Part shown: piece after piece, positions 47,304-55,172 of the stretch
Layout of the letters: every line of letters starts with the position of its first letter
Numbering within the stretch: position 1 is the stretch's first letter
NCBI RefSeq assembly: GCF_000015725.1
Contig: NC_008825.1
Span: forward strand, 3,472,001 to 3,536,000
Length of the DNA: 64,000 nt
Direction: 5' to 3'
From: Methylibium petroleiphilum PM1
Lineage (GTDB): Bacteria; Pseudomonadota; Gammaproteobacteria; Burkholderiales; Burkholderiaceae_C
Made by a program: the position numbers and the translations under genes
The notes under the pieces: generated by a model
Told to the model about the DNA's origin: nothing
The model's input: only the letters and a program-made list of their open reading frames with translations
Databases searched by the model: none

Positions 47304-47326
47304 GCCGCGGCCTCGGGGCCCGGCGG

Positions 47327-47393
47327 ATACCTACAAGGTATCGCGACAGCCCAGTATCGGTATTGGACCGCCGGGCGGAGCGCTTCCTACACT
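47327..47393 (+). promoter_or_regulatory. LysR-controlled promoter of the catechol 2,3-dioxygenase gene
   Basis: An LTTR palindrome ATACC-TACAA-GGTAT lies at 47327-47341. A half-site GGTATTGG (47359-47366) overlaps a -35-like TTGGAC (47363-47368), with 19 bases to TACACT (47388-47393) as -10. With a start near 47400 the palindrome is centred at -66 and the half-site at about -38, the usual recognition and activation sites. ATAC-N7-GTAT is the CatM/BenM consensus. Confidence 0.75.
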
Positions 47394-47487
47394 TCCCCGC
47401 AACCGCTCGACAACAACAACAAGCTGCCGCGACCGCCCGAGACGTCGCACGAGCCCACCGCACACCGCCACCTCGAGGAGACCCCCC

Positions 47488-48423
47488 ATGGCAATGACCG
47501 GAGTGCTGCGTCCCGGCCACGCGCAATTGCGCGTGCTCGACCTGGAAGTCAGCCGCAAGTTCTATCGTGACGTGATCGGCCTCGTGGAGACCGGCACCGA
47601 CAAGCAGGGCCGCGTGTACTTCAAGTGCTGGGACGAGCGCGACCACCACAGCGTGGTGCTGCGCGAGGCCGACACCGCCGGCATCGACTTCGTGGGCTAC
47701 AAGGTGCTGGACCGCGCCACGCTCGACCAGCTGGAGCGCGACGTGCGCGCCTACGGCCTGGAGACCGAGCGCGTGCCGGCCGGCGACCTGCTGGAGACCG
47801 GCGAGCGCGTGCGCTTCCAGCTGCCCACCGGCCACCTGTTCGAGCTGTATGCCGACAAGAAGCACGTGGGCAACGGCCTCGGCCAGGTGAACCCCGCGCC
47901 CTGGGGCCCCGACTCGGAGCGCGGCATGGCGCCCACCCGCCTGGACCACTGCCTGCTGTACGGCACCAACATCGCCGCCAACAAGAAGCTGTTCACCGAG
48001 GTGCTGGGCTTCTACCTGGTGGAGCGCATCCTCGGCCCCAAGGAAGCGGGCGAACCCGAGGTGGCGATCTTCCTGGCGTGCTCGCACAAGACGCACGACA
48101 TCGCCTTCGTCGAGTACCCCGAGCCGGGCAAGCTGCACCACCTGAGCTTCCGCATGCCGACCTGGGAGCGCGTGCTGCGCGCCGGCGACATCATGGGCAT
48201 GAACAACGTGCCCATCGACATCGGCCCCACCCGCCACGGCACCACGCGCGGCGAGACCATCTACGCCTGGGACCCTTCGGGCAACCGCTTCGAGACCTTC
48301 TGTGGCGGCTACGACCCCTACCCGGACGTTGAACCGATCACCTGGACCCACGACGGCTTCGGCCACGGCCTGGACTACCCGAACGGCAAGCTGCACGAGA
48401 GCTTCCTCACCATCGTGACCTGA
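47488..48423 (+). CDS. dmpB: Catechol 2,3-dioxygenase
   Basis: Extradiol ring-cleavage enzyme (XylE/DmpB family, 311 residues) that turns catechol into 2-hydroxymuconic semialdehyde. The Fe(II) ligands are seen as His154 (RLDHCLLYG), His218 (KLHHLSF) and Glu269 (WDPSGNRFETF). The start MAMTGVLRPGHAQ follows GAGGAG. It faces the ferredoxin gene across a hairpin. Co-regulation with the ferredoxin and lower pathway is suggested by shared operator motifs. Confidence 0.95.
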   Translation: MAMTGVLRPGHAQLRVLDLEVSRKFYRDVIGLVETGTDKQGRVYFKCWDERDHHSVVLREADTAGIDFVGYKVLDRATLDQLERDVRAYGLETERVPAGDLLETGERVRFQLPTGHLFELYADKKHVGNGLGQVNPAPWGPDSERGMAPTRLDHCLLYGTNIAANKKLFTEVLGFYLVERILGPKEAGEPEVAIFLACSHKTHDIAFVEYPEPGKLHHLSFRMPTWERVLRAGDIMGMNNVPIDIGPTRHGTTRGETIYAWDPSGNRFETFCGGYDPYPDVEPITWTHDGFGHGLDYPNGKLHESFLTIVT

Positions 48424-48433
48424 GGCCGGGCAT

Positions 48434-48455
48434 GCGGGGCCTTGTGCGGCCCCGC
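48434..48455. terminator. Hairpin between convergent dmpB and ferredoxin genes
   Basis: GCGGGGCC (48434-48441) pairs perfectly with GGCCCCGC (48448-48455) around a TTGTGC loop. It lies between the convergent dioxygenase and ferredoxin genes and may stop transcription on both strands. No T run follows on either side, so it may act only as a 3' stabiliser. Confidence 0.5.
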
Positions 48456-48474
48456 GGTGGCGACCGTGCCTCGC

Positions 48475-48849
48475 TCAGGCCTTGGCCGCCTCCGGCGTGG
48501 TGGCGGCTGATGCAGCGGCGGCACTGCCGCGGTTGAGCGACTTCTGCATCGGCCCGATGGCGCGCACCACCACGTCGCTGATCGGGTAGATGCAGCAGGC
48601 CAGCACGCGGTGGCAGGCCTCGTCGTCGGCGTTCACGTGGTTGCGGCTCATCACGCGCTTGCGGTACTGGCCCGACACCACCTCCACCTTGCACACACCG
48701 CAGCCGCCGCCGCGGCAGCCCACCGGGATGCCGCGCTTGCCGAGCCGCGCCAGGCCGACCAGCACGGTCTCGGCGCTGTTGCAGGCGTAGGCCTCGCCGG
48801 TGTCGGCAATCGTGACGCGGTGCGATGACGGACAGGGGTCGACGGGCAC
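48475..48849 (-). CDS. dmpQ: 2Fe-2S ferredoxin of the catechol dioxygenase system
   Basis: A 124-residue plant-type ferredoxin of the XylT/DmpQ kind, which re-reduces oxidised catechol 2,3-dioxygenase iron. Cluster ligands are in VGCRGGGCGVCKVEV and CHRVLACCIYP. The start is a GTG (48849), read PVDPCPSSHRV after a GAGGAG ribosome site seven bases upstream. Unlike the classic dmp operon it is convergent with the dioxygenase and divergent from the LysR gene. An extra Ala-rich tail of about 20 residues is unusual. Confidence 0.85.
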   Translation of the reverse strand: MPVDPCPSSHRVTIADTGEAYACNSAETVLVGLARLGKRGIPVGCRGGGCGVCKVEVVSGQYRKRVMSRNHVNADDEACHRVLACCIYPISDVVVRAIGPMQKSLNRGSAAAASAATTPEAAKA

Positions 48850-48913
48850 CTCGGGGCTCCTCTCAGGGTTATCACCGTGCGGCGGTCGGCGTGCGCCGAT
48901 CCGCGGCGACGCG

Positions 48914-48979
48914 AAGATACTTGAGACCCCGAGGCAAAGCCAATACCGTTCACGCCCGGCGGCCATACCCGTCGGGCCG
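48914..48979 (-). promoter_or_regulatory. LysR-controlled promoter of the ferredoxin gene (degenerate operator)
   Basis: On the minus strand GGTATTGG (48947-48940) overlaps TTGGCT as -35, with 18 bases to TATCTT (48919-48914) as -10. A half-palindrome ATACC-CGTCG-GG (48965-48976) is centred about 65 bases upstream of the predicted start; its second arm is degenerate. The layout mirrors the dmpB and dmpC promoters. The site may also serve autoregulation of the divergent LysR gene. Confidence 0.5.
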
Positions 48980-49005
48980 CCCTCCCCACCTTTCCCCTGC
49001 ACCTC

Positions 49006-49908
49006 ATGGACCTGCGACACCTCAAGTACTTCGTGGCGGTGGCTGAGGAGCTGAACATCGGCCGCGCCGCGGCGCGGCTGCACATCTCCCAGCCGCCGCT
49101 CACGCGACAGATCCGCGCGCTGGAAGAAGAGCTGGGCGTCGACCTGTTCGTGCGCACGCCCAAGGGCGTGGAGCTCACGCAGGCCGGCGAGATGTTCCGC
49201 ACCGAGGCCAACAACATCCGCATGCTGGTGGAAGGCGCCATCGACCGCGTGCAGCGCGCCGGCGAAGGCAAGCTCGGCCGGCTGGACGTGGGCATCTTCG
49301 GCTCCGGCATCTACGGCGTGATCCCGGAGCTGCTGGAGGCCTTCCGCACCCGGCTGCCGGGCGTGAGCATCGTGCTGCACACGATGACCAAGAACGAGCA
49401 GATCGAGGGGCTGCGGCAGCGCCGCATCACCGTGGGCTTCAACCGCATGATGCCGCCGCTGCCCGACATCGGCCGCGAGCTGGTGACCACCGAGCGCCTG
49501 CTGGTGGCGGTGCACGAGAGCCACCCGCTGGCCGGGCTGGCGGCGGTGCCGTTCCGCGCGCTGGCCGACCACCCGCTGGTGCTGTTTCCGAACGTGGGGC
49601 GGCCGAGCTTCATCGACAAGGTGATCGAGCTGTGCAAGCAGCAGGGCTTCGAGCCCCAGATCGCGCAGGAGGTGGGCGACGCGGTGACCGGCATCGCGCT
49701 GGTGGCCAGCGGCTACGGCCTCTCGCTGATCCCCGAATCCATCACCTCGCTGCAGATGCCGCGCGTGGTGTACCGCCCGCTCGCCGACGCGCCGCAGGCC
49801 ACCATCGACCTCAGCTGCCTGTACCGCGCCACCGACCCCTCGCCGCTGCTGCGGTCGTTTCTGGGCATCGTGCGGGAGTACCGCGACAAGTGGGAGCGGC
49901 GGGAGTGA
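49006..49908 (+). CDS. LysR family regulator, CatM/BenM-like
   Basis: A 300-residue LTTR with HTH MDLRHLKYFVAVAEELNIGRAAARLHISQPPLTRQIRALEEELG and the CatM/BenM-like effector domain (IFGSGIYGVIPELLEAFRTRLPGVSIVLHTM, LVLFPNVGRPSFIDKVIELC). Divergent from the ferredoxin gene. The ATAC-N7-GTAT palindromes at the catechol dioxygenase and dmpC promoters make it the probable master of the lower pathway; the inducer may be a ring-cleavage intermediate or the aromatic itself. Confidence 0.88.
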   Translation: MDLRHLKYFVAVAEELNIGRAAARLHISQPPLTRQIRALEEELGVDLFVRTPKGVELTQAGEMFRTEANNIRMLVEGAIDRVQRAGEGKLGRLDVGIFGSGIYGVIPELLEAFRTRLPGVSIVLHTMTKNEQIEGLRQRRITVGFNRMMPPLPDIGRELVTTERLLVAVHESHPLAGLAAVPFRALADHPLVLFPNVGRPSFIDKVIELCKQQGFEPQIAQEVGDAVTGIALVASGYGLSLIPESITSLQMPRVVYRPLADAPQATIDLSCLYRATDPSPLLRSFLGIVREYRDKWERRE

Positions 49909-49948
49909 GTGCAGGACCGCGGGAAGGCCGCGATCGGCAAGGCCGCCG

Positions 49949-50584
49949 GTGGGCCGACAGGCTGGCGCCCTTTCCCGCTTGAACGGCCCGCCCGCCCGCG
50001 GCCGCGCGGCCTGCTCGCGCTGCCTGCGCCCCCAGGCCACCTGCCTGTGCACGCTGGCGCGCCCGACCGGCCACCACACCGAGGTGCTGGTGCTGCAGCA
50101 CCCGCAGGAACAGCGCCAGGCGAAGAACAGCGTGGCGCTGCTGCGCCTGTCTCTGGCGCACTGCGAGGTGGCGGTCGGCGAGCGCTTCGCGCCTGAAGCG
50201 CTGCAGTCCCTGCTGCACCGCCCCGGACGGGAGACGCGGCTGCTCTATCCGGACGTGCCCGCCGCGCCCGCGCCGCCAGCGCCGGCAACACCAGCGGGCG
50301 CGCCGCTGCGGCTGGTGGTCATCGACGCGACGTGGCGCAAGAGCCTGCGGATGCTGCTGGAGCACCCGGCCCTGGCGGCGCTGCCGCGGCTGCCGCTGGA
50401 GGCACCGGCGCCCACGCGGTACCGCACCATCCGCGCTGCGCGGCGGGCCGACCAGGTCTCGACGCTGGAAGCCACCGTGCAGGCGCTGGCGATGTTGGAA
50501 GGCCCGAGCTTCGACGCTGCGCCGCTGCTGGATGCGTTTGGCTGCTTCGTCGCTGGTGTGGCGGCGCGGCAGGGCCTCGTGTGA
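49949..50584 (+). CDS. DTW domain tRNA-uridine aminocarboxypropyltransferase-like protein
   Basis: A 211-residue protein with the DTW signature VVIDATWRKSLRMLLEHP near residue 125. N-terminal CSRCLRPQATCLC binds zinc in relatives; EVLVLQHPQEQRQAKNSVALLRLSL is also conserved. DTW proteins (TapT/TuaA type) make acp3U in tRNA from SAM. The start is uncertain: GTG at 49949 or TTG at 49979. Confidence 0.8.
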   Translation: MGRQAGALSRLNGPPARGRAACSRCLRPQATCLCTLARPTGHHTEVLVLQHPQEQRQAKNSVALLRLSLAHCEVAVGERFAPEALQSLLHRPGRETRLLYPDVPAAPAPPAPATPAGAPLRLVVIDATWRKSLRMLLEHPALAALPRLPLEAPAPTRYRTIRAARRADQVSTLEATVQALAMLEGPSFDAAPLLDAFGCFVAGVAARQGLV

Positions 50585-50805
50585 CCTTGGGCCGAGCGGC
50601 GCCCAATACTCCAGCGGAGCGCCAGTGAAGGGCGGCTTGAGACTGAACTGAGTCACTCGATGTTGACATCCTGAGCGGCGGCGGCGTTCGTCACCGGCCG
50701 TTCGACGGGCCAGGGCCGGTATGCCCGCAATACCGACGAAAGGGGACAGCGGACAGCCTCGATACTCGGCATCTTCGTCACACGCGGGCAGCAGGGTTCT
50801 ACTAT

Positions 50806-51084
50806 TCAAATAGGCGACTTGTTCCTGTCAAGCGAGGCGAACTGTTCCGTGAACGCAGAAAACGGAACCTTGGTGCAATCCCACTGCCCCATGCCCTGAT
50901 CTTGTGGCATGTGATTGAGCATGGTCTCGCTACTGACGATGGCAAGCTTGGGTTTTAATGGGTCTCGCAGATTCCAAAAATAAAAGGCGTGGCGCTCTGA
51001 TTCCATAGCCATTTCCCACTCGTTGCGGGTGAGCATGGCAAATCCAGAAGTGCCTTGCGTCGAGGTCTTTACCTCGATGGTCAA
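50806..51084 (-). pseudogene. Fragment of a DUF3883-like nuclease-associated domain
   Basis: A frame of 92 codons (TTG start) reads IEVKTSTQGTSGFAMLTRNEWEMA, which is the core of DUF3883, a C-terminal domain of restriction-type and NO VEIN-like proteins. The same frame continues upstream for about 35 codons (DAAAVSLSGPGRHQL) before a stop. No complete gene is present on either side. It is probably the tail of a lost defence or helicase gene. Lower GC and AT-rich stretches at 50800-51000 contrast with the neighbours. Confidence 0.45.
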
Positions 51085-51547
51085 CTGATGCCGACCCGGG
51101 CCGGAGAGCGATACGGCTGCAGCATCTCGTAAAGCAGCCGGTGAAGTTGGCGCTTTGCGTTCGTGCCAACGGCTGCCTGACGACGGACAGTGTGATTACG
51201 TCCGGCGGAAACCAGGGACAGCAAGCGCTGCAAAGCCGCAGCTCAGCGCATCACGGCCAACGGACGGCGAGTGCCCAGAGCGGTCAGTGCAAGTCTCCCC
51301 GCTGCATACCATCCCGGTGATCAGCCCGTCCTAATTCGAAGCAGGGCGCACAGGACGTGCTGTTCGAGTGGGAGGCGCACGCTGCCTCGTAGCCCGCGAA
51401 CGGGTCGCGTCGCAGCCGGCGCGCGGCCCTTTCTTTCAGGACGCGAAACACTGACTTGGCTTCTGCGGCGATTCCGCCGTGAGGACGATTCGGCCACAGT
51501 GACGGTCATGCGCAGCCCTTGCAGCGCATCAGCCCGAGGAGCCCGTC
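51085..51547. other. 463-base non-coding stretch
   Basis: This stretch upstream of the FMN-binding protein gene holds no convincing gene, tRNA or hairpin. It contains short decayed coding-like pieces on the minus strand continuing the DUF3883-like fragment for about 100 bases. Likely a scar of a lost gene, like the 50585-50805 gap. Confidence 0.4.
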
Positions 51548-52201
51548 ATGTCCCACGCATTTGCCGACATCGCCTTCACACCGTCCGTCAAGGCCGCGCA
51601 GCAGCGCGACGGCAGCCGGGCCGGCTATGCGCGTAGCTTCGAAGGCGACGCCCCGGCGTCCCATGATCGCCTGGGCGAGGCGGAGCTCGAGTTCATTGCC
51701 GCGCAGCGCAGCTTCTACCTGGCCACCGTGTCCGAGACCGGCTGGCCCTATGTGCAGCACCGAGGTGGCCCGAAAGGCTTCCTGAAGGCACTGGACGACC
51801 GAACGCTGGCGTTCGCCGACTACGCCGGCAACCGGCAGCTCATCAGCGTGGGCAACCTGGCCGTGAACGACCGTGTCTCGCTGATCCTGATGGACTACGC
51901 GCGGCGCGTGCGCCTGAAGCTGCTCGGTCGCTTGGCGGTGAAGGACCTGGCGCCCGACGATGCGCTGGCCAAGGCCCTGATCGACCCGGCCTATCAGGCG
52001 CGGCCGCAACGCGCCATGGTCGTCACCGTCGAGGGCTACGACTGGAACTGCCCGCAGCACATCCCGGTCCGCTTCGATGCGGAAGACGTGCAGCGCGCAC
52101 TCGACGAACGGGACCAGCGCATCGCCGCGCTGGAAGCCCGGCTCGCGGCCTTGGCCGGCCCCGGCGGCGACACCGCGGCCAGCCCGCCGCAGCCGTCGTG
52201 A
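51548..52201 (+). CDS. Pyridoxamine 5'-phosphate oxidase-family FMN-binding protein
   Basis: A 217-residue split-barrel protein. FMN-barrel features: LEFIAAQRSFYLATVSETGWPYVQHRGGPKGFLKAL, LAFADYAGNRQLISVGNL and VSLILMDYARRVRLKLLG. The C-terminal DERDQRIAALEARLAALA is a short coiled coil. It matches the PNPOx-like general-stress or pyridoxamine-oxidase-related group of unknown substrate. It is convergent with the LysR gene. Confidence 0.85.
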   Translation: MSHAFADIAFTPSVKAAQQRDGSRAGYARSFEGDAPASHDRLGEAELEFIAAQRSFYLATVSETGWPYVQHRGGPKGFLKALDDRTLAFADYAGNRQLISVGNLAVNDRVSLILMDYARRVRLKLLGRLAVKDLAPDDALAKALIDPAYQARPQRAMVVTVEGYDWNCPQHIPVRFDAEDVQRALDERDQRIAALEARLAALAGPGGDTAASPPQPS

Positions 52202-52207
52202 GCCGCG

Positions 52208-53107
52208 TCAGTGCAACGCCGGATCGCCGCGCAGCCGATCGACGGCCAGGTCGACGAAGGCGCGCACCTTCTGCGTCGCGCGCCGCCCCTCGTGGTGGAC
52301 GACGTGCACCGGCAGCGGGTTCGGCTCGAACGCCTCGAGCACGACCTGCAGCGCGCCGCTGCGCAGATGCGCTGCGACCTGGTAGCTCAACAGCCGCGTG
52401 ATGCCCAGACCCGCCAGGGTGGCCGCGATGGCGGAGTCGTTCGTGACCGTGCGCATGCGAGGCTGCACGCGCTGCATGAGGACCTTGCCCGCGTTGTTGA
52501 ATCGCCATTCCGACACCGGGTTCACCCCGGCCGCGGACACGAGGGTGTGGTCGGCCAGGTCTTCCGGGCGCCGGGGCGTGCCCTGCGCCTGCAGGTAGGC
52601 CGGGGCCGCCACCAGCACGCGGCTGACGCGTCCCACGCGAACCGCCTGCAGGGATGAATCGGGAAGCTCGCCGATGCGCACCGCGACGTCGATCCCCTCC
52701 TCGACGACGTTGACGACCCGGTCGAGGAACAGGCACTGGGCCTCCACTTCCGGAAAGCGCTGCAGGTAGCTGACGAGGATGGGCGTCACGTAGAGCTGCC
52801 CGAACAGCACCGGCGCCGTGAGCGTGAGCGTGCCCCGCGGCGTGGCGTGGGTGCCGGTGGCGGTGATCTCGGCCTCGTCGATGTCGGCCAGGATGCGGCG
52901 GCAGTCCTCCGCGAAGCGCGCTCCGGCATCGGTCACGCGGACGACGCGCGTGGTCCGCGTCAGCAGCCGCAGGCCCAGCCGCTCCTCGAGCTCGGCCACG
53001 GCGCGCGTCACGACCGGCGGCGACAGGTTGAGCTTGCGCGCCGCACTGGCGAAGCCGCCGCTGTCGACGACAGCGACGAAGGTGGTCATGGCCTGCAGGC
53101 GATCCAT
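52208..53107 (-). CDS. LysR family transcriptional regulator (CrgA-like)
   Basis: A 299-residue LTTR. HTH: MDRLQAMTTFVAVVDSGGFASAARKLNLSPPVVTRAVAELEERLG; effector domain: LTLTAPVLFGQLYVTPILVSYLQRFPEV and IDVAVRIGELPDSSL. The start MDRLQAM at 53107 is chosen by family alignment. It lies 108 bases beyond the quinone reductase gene on the same strand, so it may be the last member of, or adjoin, the lower-pathway operon. Confidence 0.87.
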   Translation of the reverse strand: MDRLQAMTTFVAVVDSGGFASAARKLNLSPPVVTRAVAELEERLGLRLLTRTTRVVRVTDAGARFAEDCRRILADIDEAEITATGTHATPRGTLTLTAPVLFGQLYVTPILVSYLQRFPEVEAQCLFLDRVVNVVEEGIDVAVRIGELPDSSLQAVRVGRVSRVLVAAPAYLQAQGTPRRPEDLADHTLVSAAGVNPVSEWRFNNAGKVLMQRVQPRMRTVTNDSAIAATLAGLGITRLLSYQVAAHLRSGALQVVLEAFEPNPLPVHVVHHEGRRATQKVRAFVDLAVDRLRGDPALH

Positions 53108-53215
53108 GTCGTTGCGCGTTCGGAAAGTCCGCCGGAGGTGGCTCGGCGATTCTCCACGCAAGCGTTGCGCCGGACCGTCGGGAGTGCATTCGGCCCGGAC
53201 GGCGCAGCCGTCCCC

Positions 53216-53929
53216 TCAGACGTGGCTCGCCACCTTCGGGTGCAGCTTCGCGTCGAAGTCGTCCAGGCTGGGAAAGCGCAGCGGGGCCAGCGTGTCCAGG
53301 CGGGTCAGGTGACGCCGGTAGTCGACCAGGATCTGCGCGCGCTCGGCCTCGCTGATGTAGGGCACGTGCCAGCCCACGAAGGGCGGCAGCACCGTGAGGC
53401 CGGTGTAGGCCAGCGTGCCGCGCAGCAGCGGCCGCAGCATGTCGTCGAGCGGGCCGTGGATCGCGTCGGGGCCGAACATGTGCGGTCGCCCGCCCAGCGT
53501 CAGGCTGACCATCGCGCGCTTGCCGACGAGGCCGCCGCGGTCGTAGAAGCGCGTGCCGCCGTAGGTGAGGCCGGAGATCAGCACGCGGTCGATCCAGCCC
53601 TTGAGCATGGCCGGCGGCGCGAACCAGAAGACCGGGAAGTTCAGGATCAGCAGGTCGCACCACAGCAGCTTGGCCACTTCGCCGCGGATGTCCTCGGCCA
53701 GCGTGCCGGCCTCGTAGCCGTGGCGCTGCTCGAGCGCATAGACCAGGTAGTCGGGGTTCTTGCGTGCGCCGAAGTCGGCCGCGCTCGCCACCGGGTCGAA
53801 GCCGTCGGCGTACAGGTCGGACACCCGCACCTCGTGGCCCAGCGCGCGGAGCTGCTCGGTGGCCGTCCAGCACAGCGCGCTGCTGAACGAGCGCGGCTCC
53901 GGGTGGGCGTGGACGATGAAGACGTTCAT
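53216..53929 (-). CDS. NAD(P)H dehydrogenase (quinone)-like flavodoxin-fold protein
   Basis: A 237-residue flavodoxin-fold oxidoreductase: MNVFIVHAHPEPRSFSSAL, DLLILNFPVFWFAPPAMLKGWIDRVL and RFYDRGGLVGKRAMVSLTLGG are the YwrO/NQO1-like features. It may scavenge quinones formed from catechols. It starts 14 bases after the tautomerase stop and so is probably the last gene of the lower-pathway operon. Confidence 0.88.
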   Translation of the reverse strand: MNVFIVHAHPEPRSFSSALCWTATEQLRALGHEVRVSDLYADGFDPVASAADFGARKNPDYLVYALEQRHGYEAGTLAEDIRGEVAKLLWCDLLILNFPVFWFAPPAMLKGWIDRVLISGLTYGGTRFYDRGGLVGKRAMVSLTLGGRPHMFGPDAIHGPLDDMLRPLLRGTLAYTGLTVLPPFVGWHVPYISEAERAQILVDYRRHLTRLDTLAPLRFPSLDDFDAKLHPKVASHV

Positions 53930-53943
53930 CGCGCGCGGCGCGC

Positions 53944-54381
53944 TCAGGCGCCCGGCGCCGCGGCCGCGGCCGCCGCGGCACGCGCGGCCACCTCCTGCGC
54001 CCGCATCACGCTGGCCGGCGTGCCGGCGATGCCCCAGAGCTGCGGCGGGATCGGCCAGCAGCCGCCGCGCACCAGGCTGCGGTCCACGCCGAGGATGCTG
54101 ACCACCAGGTCGGTGAAGCCGGCGATCAGCGCCTGGCACTCGTCGAGCGGCCGGCCTTCGAGCACCAGGAAATGGAAGAACGGTGCCGACGGGGCGCCGT
54201 CGCTGACCAGCCGGCCGGCCACCACCGCATGCTGCGGCTGGTGCAGCGTGGCGGTGACGCGCACGCGGTCCAGCGGGCTCTTCAGCACCTCGGCATAGAG
54301 CCGTGCGGAGGCGAGCAACAGTTCGCCGATCTGGTCGTCGCTGTGGCGGCCGGCGGTGAGGCGGTATTCGAGGATGGGCAT
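53944..54381 (-). CDS. Tautomerase superfamily protein
   Basis: A 145-residue protein that begins MPILEYRLTAGRHSDDQIGELLLASARLYAEVL, with Pro as the first residue after Met, the catalytic base of the 4-OT superfamily. It is about twice the length of 4-OT monomers, like the cis-CaaD/MSAD-type fused forms. Conserved VLEGRPLDECQALIAGFTDLV and VRGGCWPIPP follow. It lies in the meta operon 19 bases after the SDR-like gene; substrate unknown. An Ala-rich tail ends the protein. Confidence 0.8.
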   Translation of the reverse strand: MPILEYRLTAGRHSDDQIGELLLASARLYAEVLKSPLDRVRVTATLHQPQHAVVAGRLVSDGAPSAPFFHFLVLEGRPLDECQALIAGFTDLVVSILGVDRSLVRGGCWPIPPQLWGIAGTPASVMRAQEVAARAAAAAAAAPGA

Positions 54382-54400
54382 GGCGGAGCGGCGTTCGGCG

Positions 54401-55159
54401 TCAGGCCATGCCCTTGCGGCGGCCGGCGTCCATGAAGAGGGTGCTGCCGGCCAGCGCATCGGCCTCGGGCGCGAGCAGCAGCGCGATGGCCCAGGCCACC
54501 TGCTCGGGCGTGGTGAGTGCGCCGAGGGCCGATTCGGCGCGGTACTCGTCCAGCGCCGCCTCGAGGGTGATGCCGCCGCGCGCCGCGCGGTCGGCGGCGA
54601 TGCGGCGCAGCCGGTCGGTGTCGGCCGGGCCGGGCTGCACCACATGCGCCGTCACGCCGCGCGCGCCGTAGGCCCACGAATACTGGCGCATCAGGTTGGT
54701 CAGCGCCGCGTTGCCCACGCCGGCGGTCGCGGCCCAGGGGTTGGGCTCGGAACCGTAGTGCCCGCCGATGGCCACCAGCCGCGAGCCGCGCACCAGCTTG
54801 CCGTCGACCGCACGCACCAGCCGGATCATGCCGCCGACCTTGATGTTCACCGCGTCCACCACCGCCGCGGTCGGCGCGACCAGCACGCCGCCCGCGGTGG
54901 CCACGCCGGGGCCGTGCACCACCATGCGCACCGGTGCGTCGAGCGCGGCCTGGATGGCGTCGATGGACGAGTCATTGGAGATGTCGGCCACGCAGGGCCG
55001 CACGCCGGGCGTGGTGTCCACCAGCGAGGCCAGCGCGTCGGCCTTGCGGGCCACGGCGAGCACGCTCAGGCCTTCGGCGGCGAGGCGCCGGCTGATCACG
55101 GCGCCCATCGCGCCGGTGGCGCCCACGACGACGGCGATGTCCTTGGGTTTCTGGCTCAC
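54401..55159 (-). CDS. SDR family protein without catalytic Tyr-Lys
   Basis: A 252-residue protein of Rossmann fold with an intact N-terminal GATGAMGAVISRRLA cofactor motif. At the usual YxxxK place it has AATAGVGNAALTNLMRQYSW, so both catalytic residues are absent, although the flanking pattern (AAL, then SMDAGRRKGMA-like end) is SDR. It may be non-catalytic or use other residues. It starts 13 bases after dmpG inside the lower-pathway operon. Confidence 0.8.
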   Translation of the reverse strand: MSQKPKDIAVVVGATGAMGAVISRRLAAEGLSVLAVARKADALASLVDTTPGVRPCVADISNDSSIDAIQAALDAPVRMVVHGPGVATAGGVLVAPTAAVVDAVNIKVGGMIRLVRAVDGKLVRGSRLVAIGGHYGSEPNPWAATAGVGNAALTNLMRQYSWAYGARGVTAHVVQPGPADTDRLRRIAADRAARGGITLEAALDEYRAESALGALTTPEQVAWAIALLLAPEADALAGSTLFMDAGRRKGMA

Positions 55160-55172
55160 GTTCCTGTCCTCC

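Noticed and set aside
50930-51169. A 79-codon minus-strand frame overlapping the DUF3883-like fragment
   Set aside because: It uses another frame than the IEVKTSTQGT segment and resembles nothing; the domain-like frame explains the region better.
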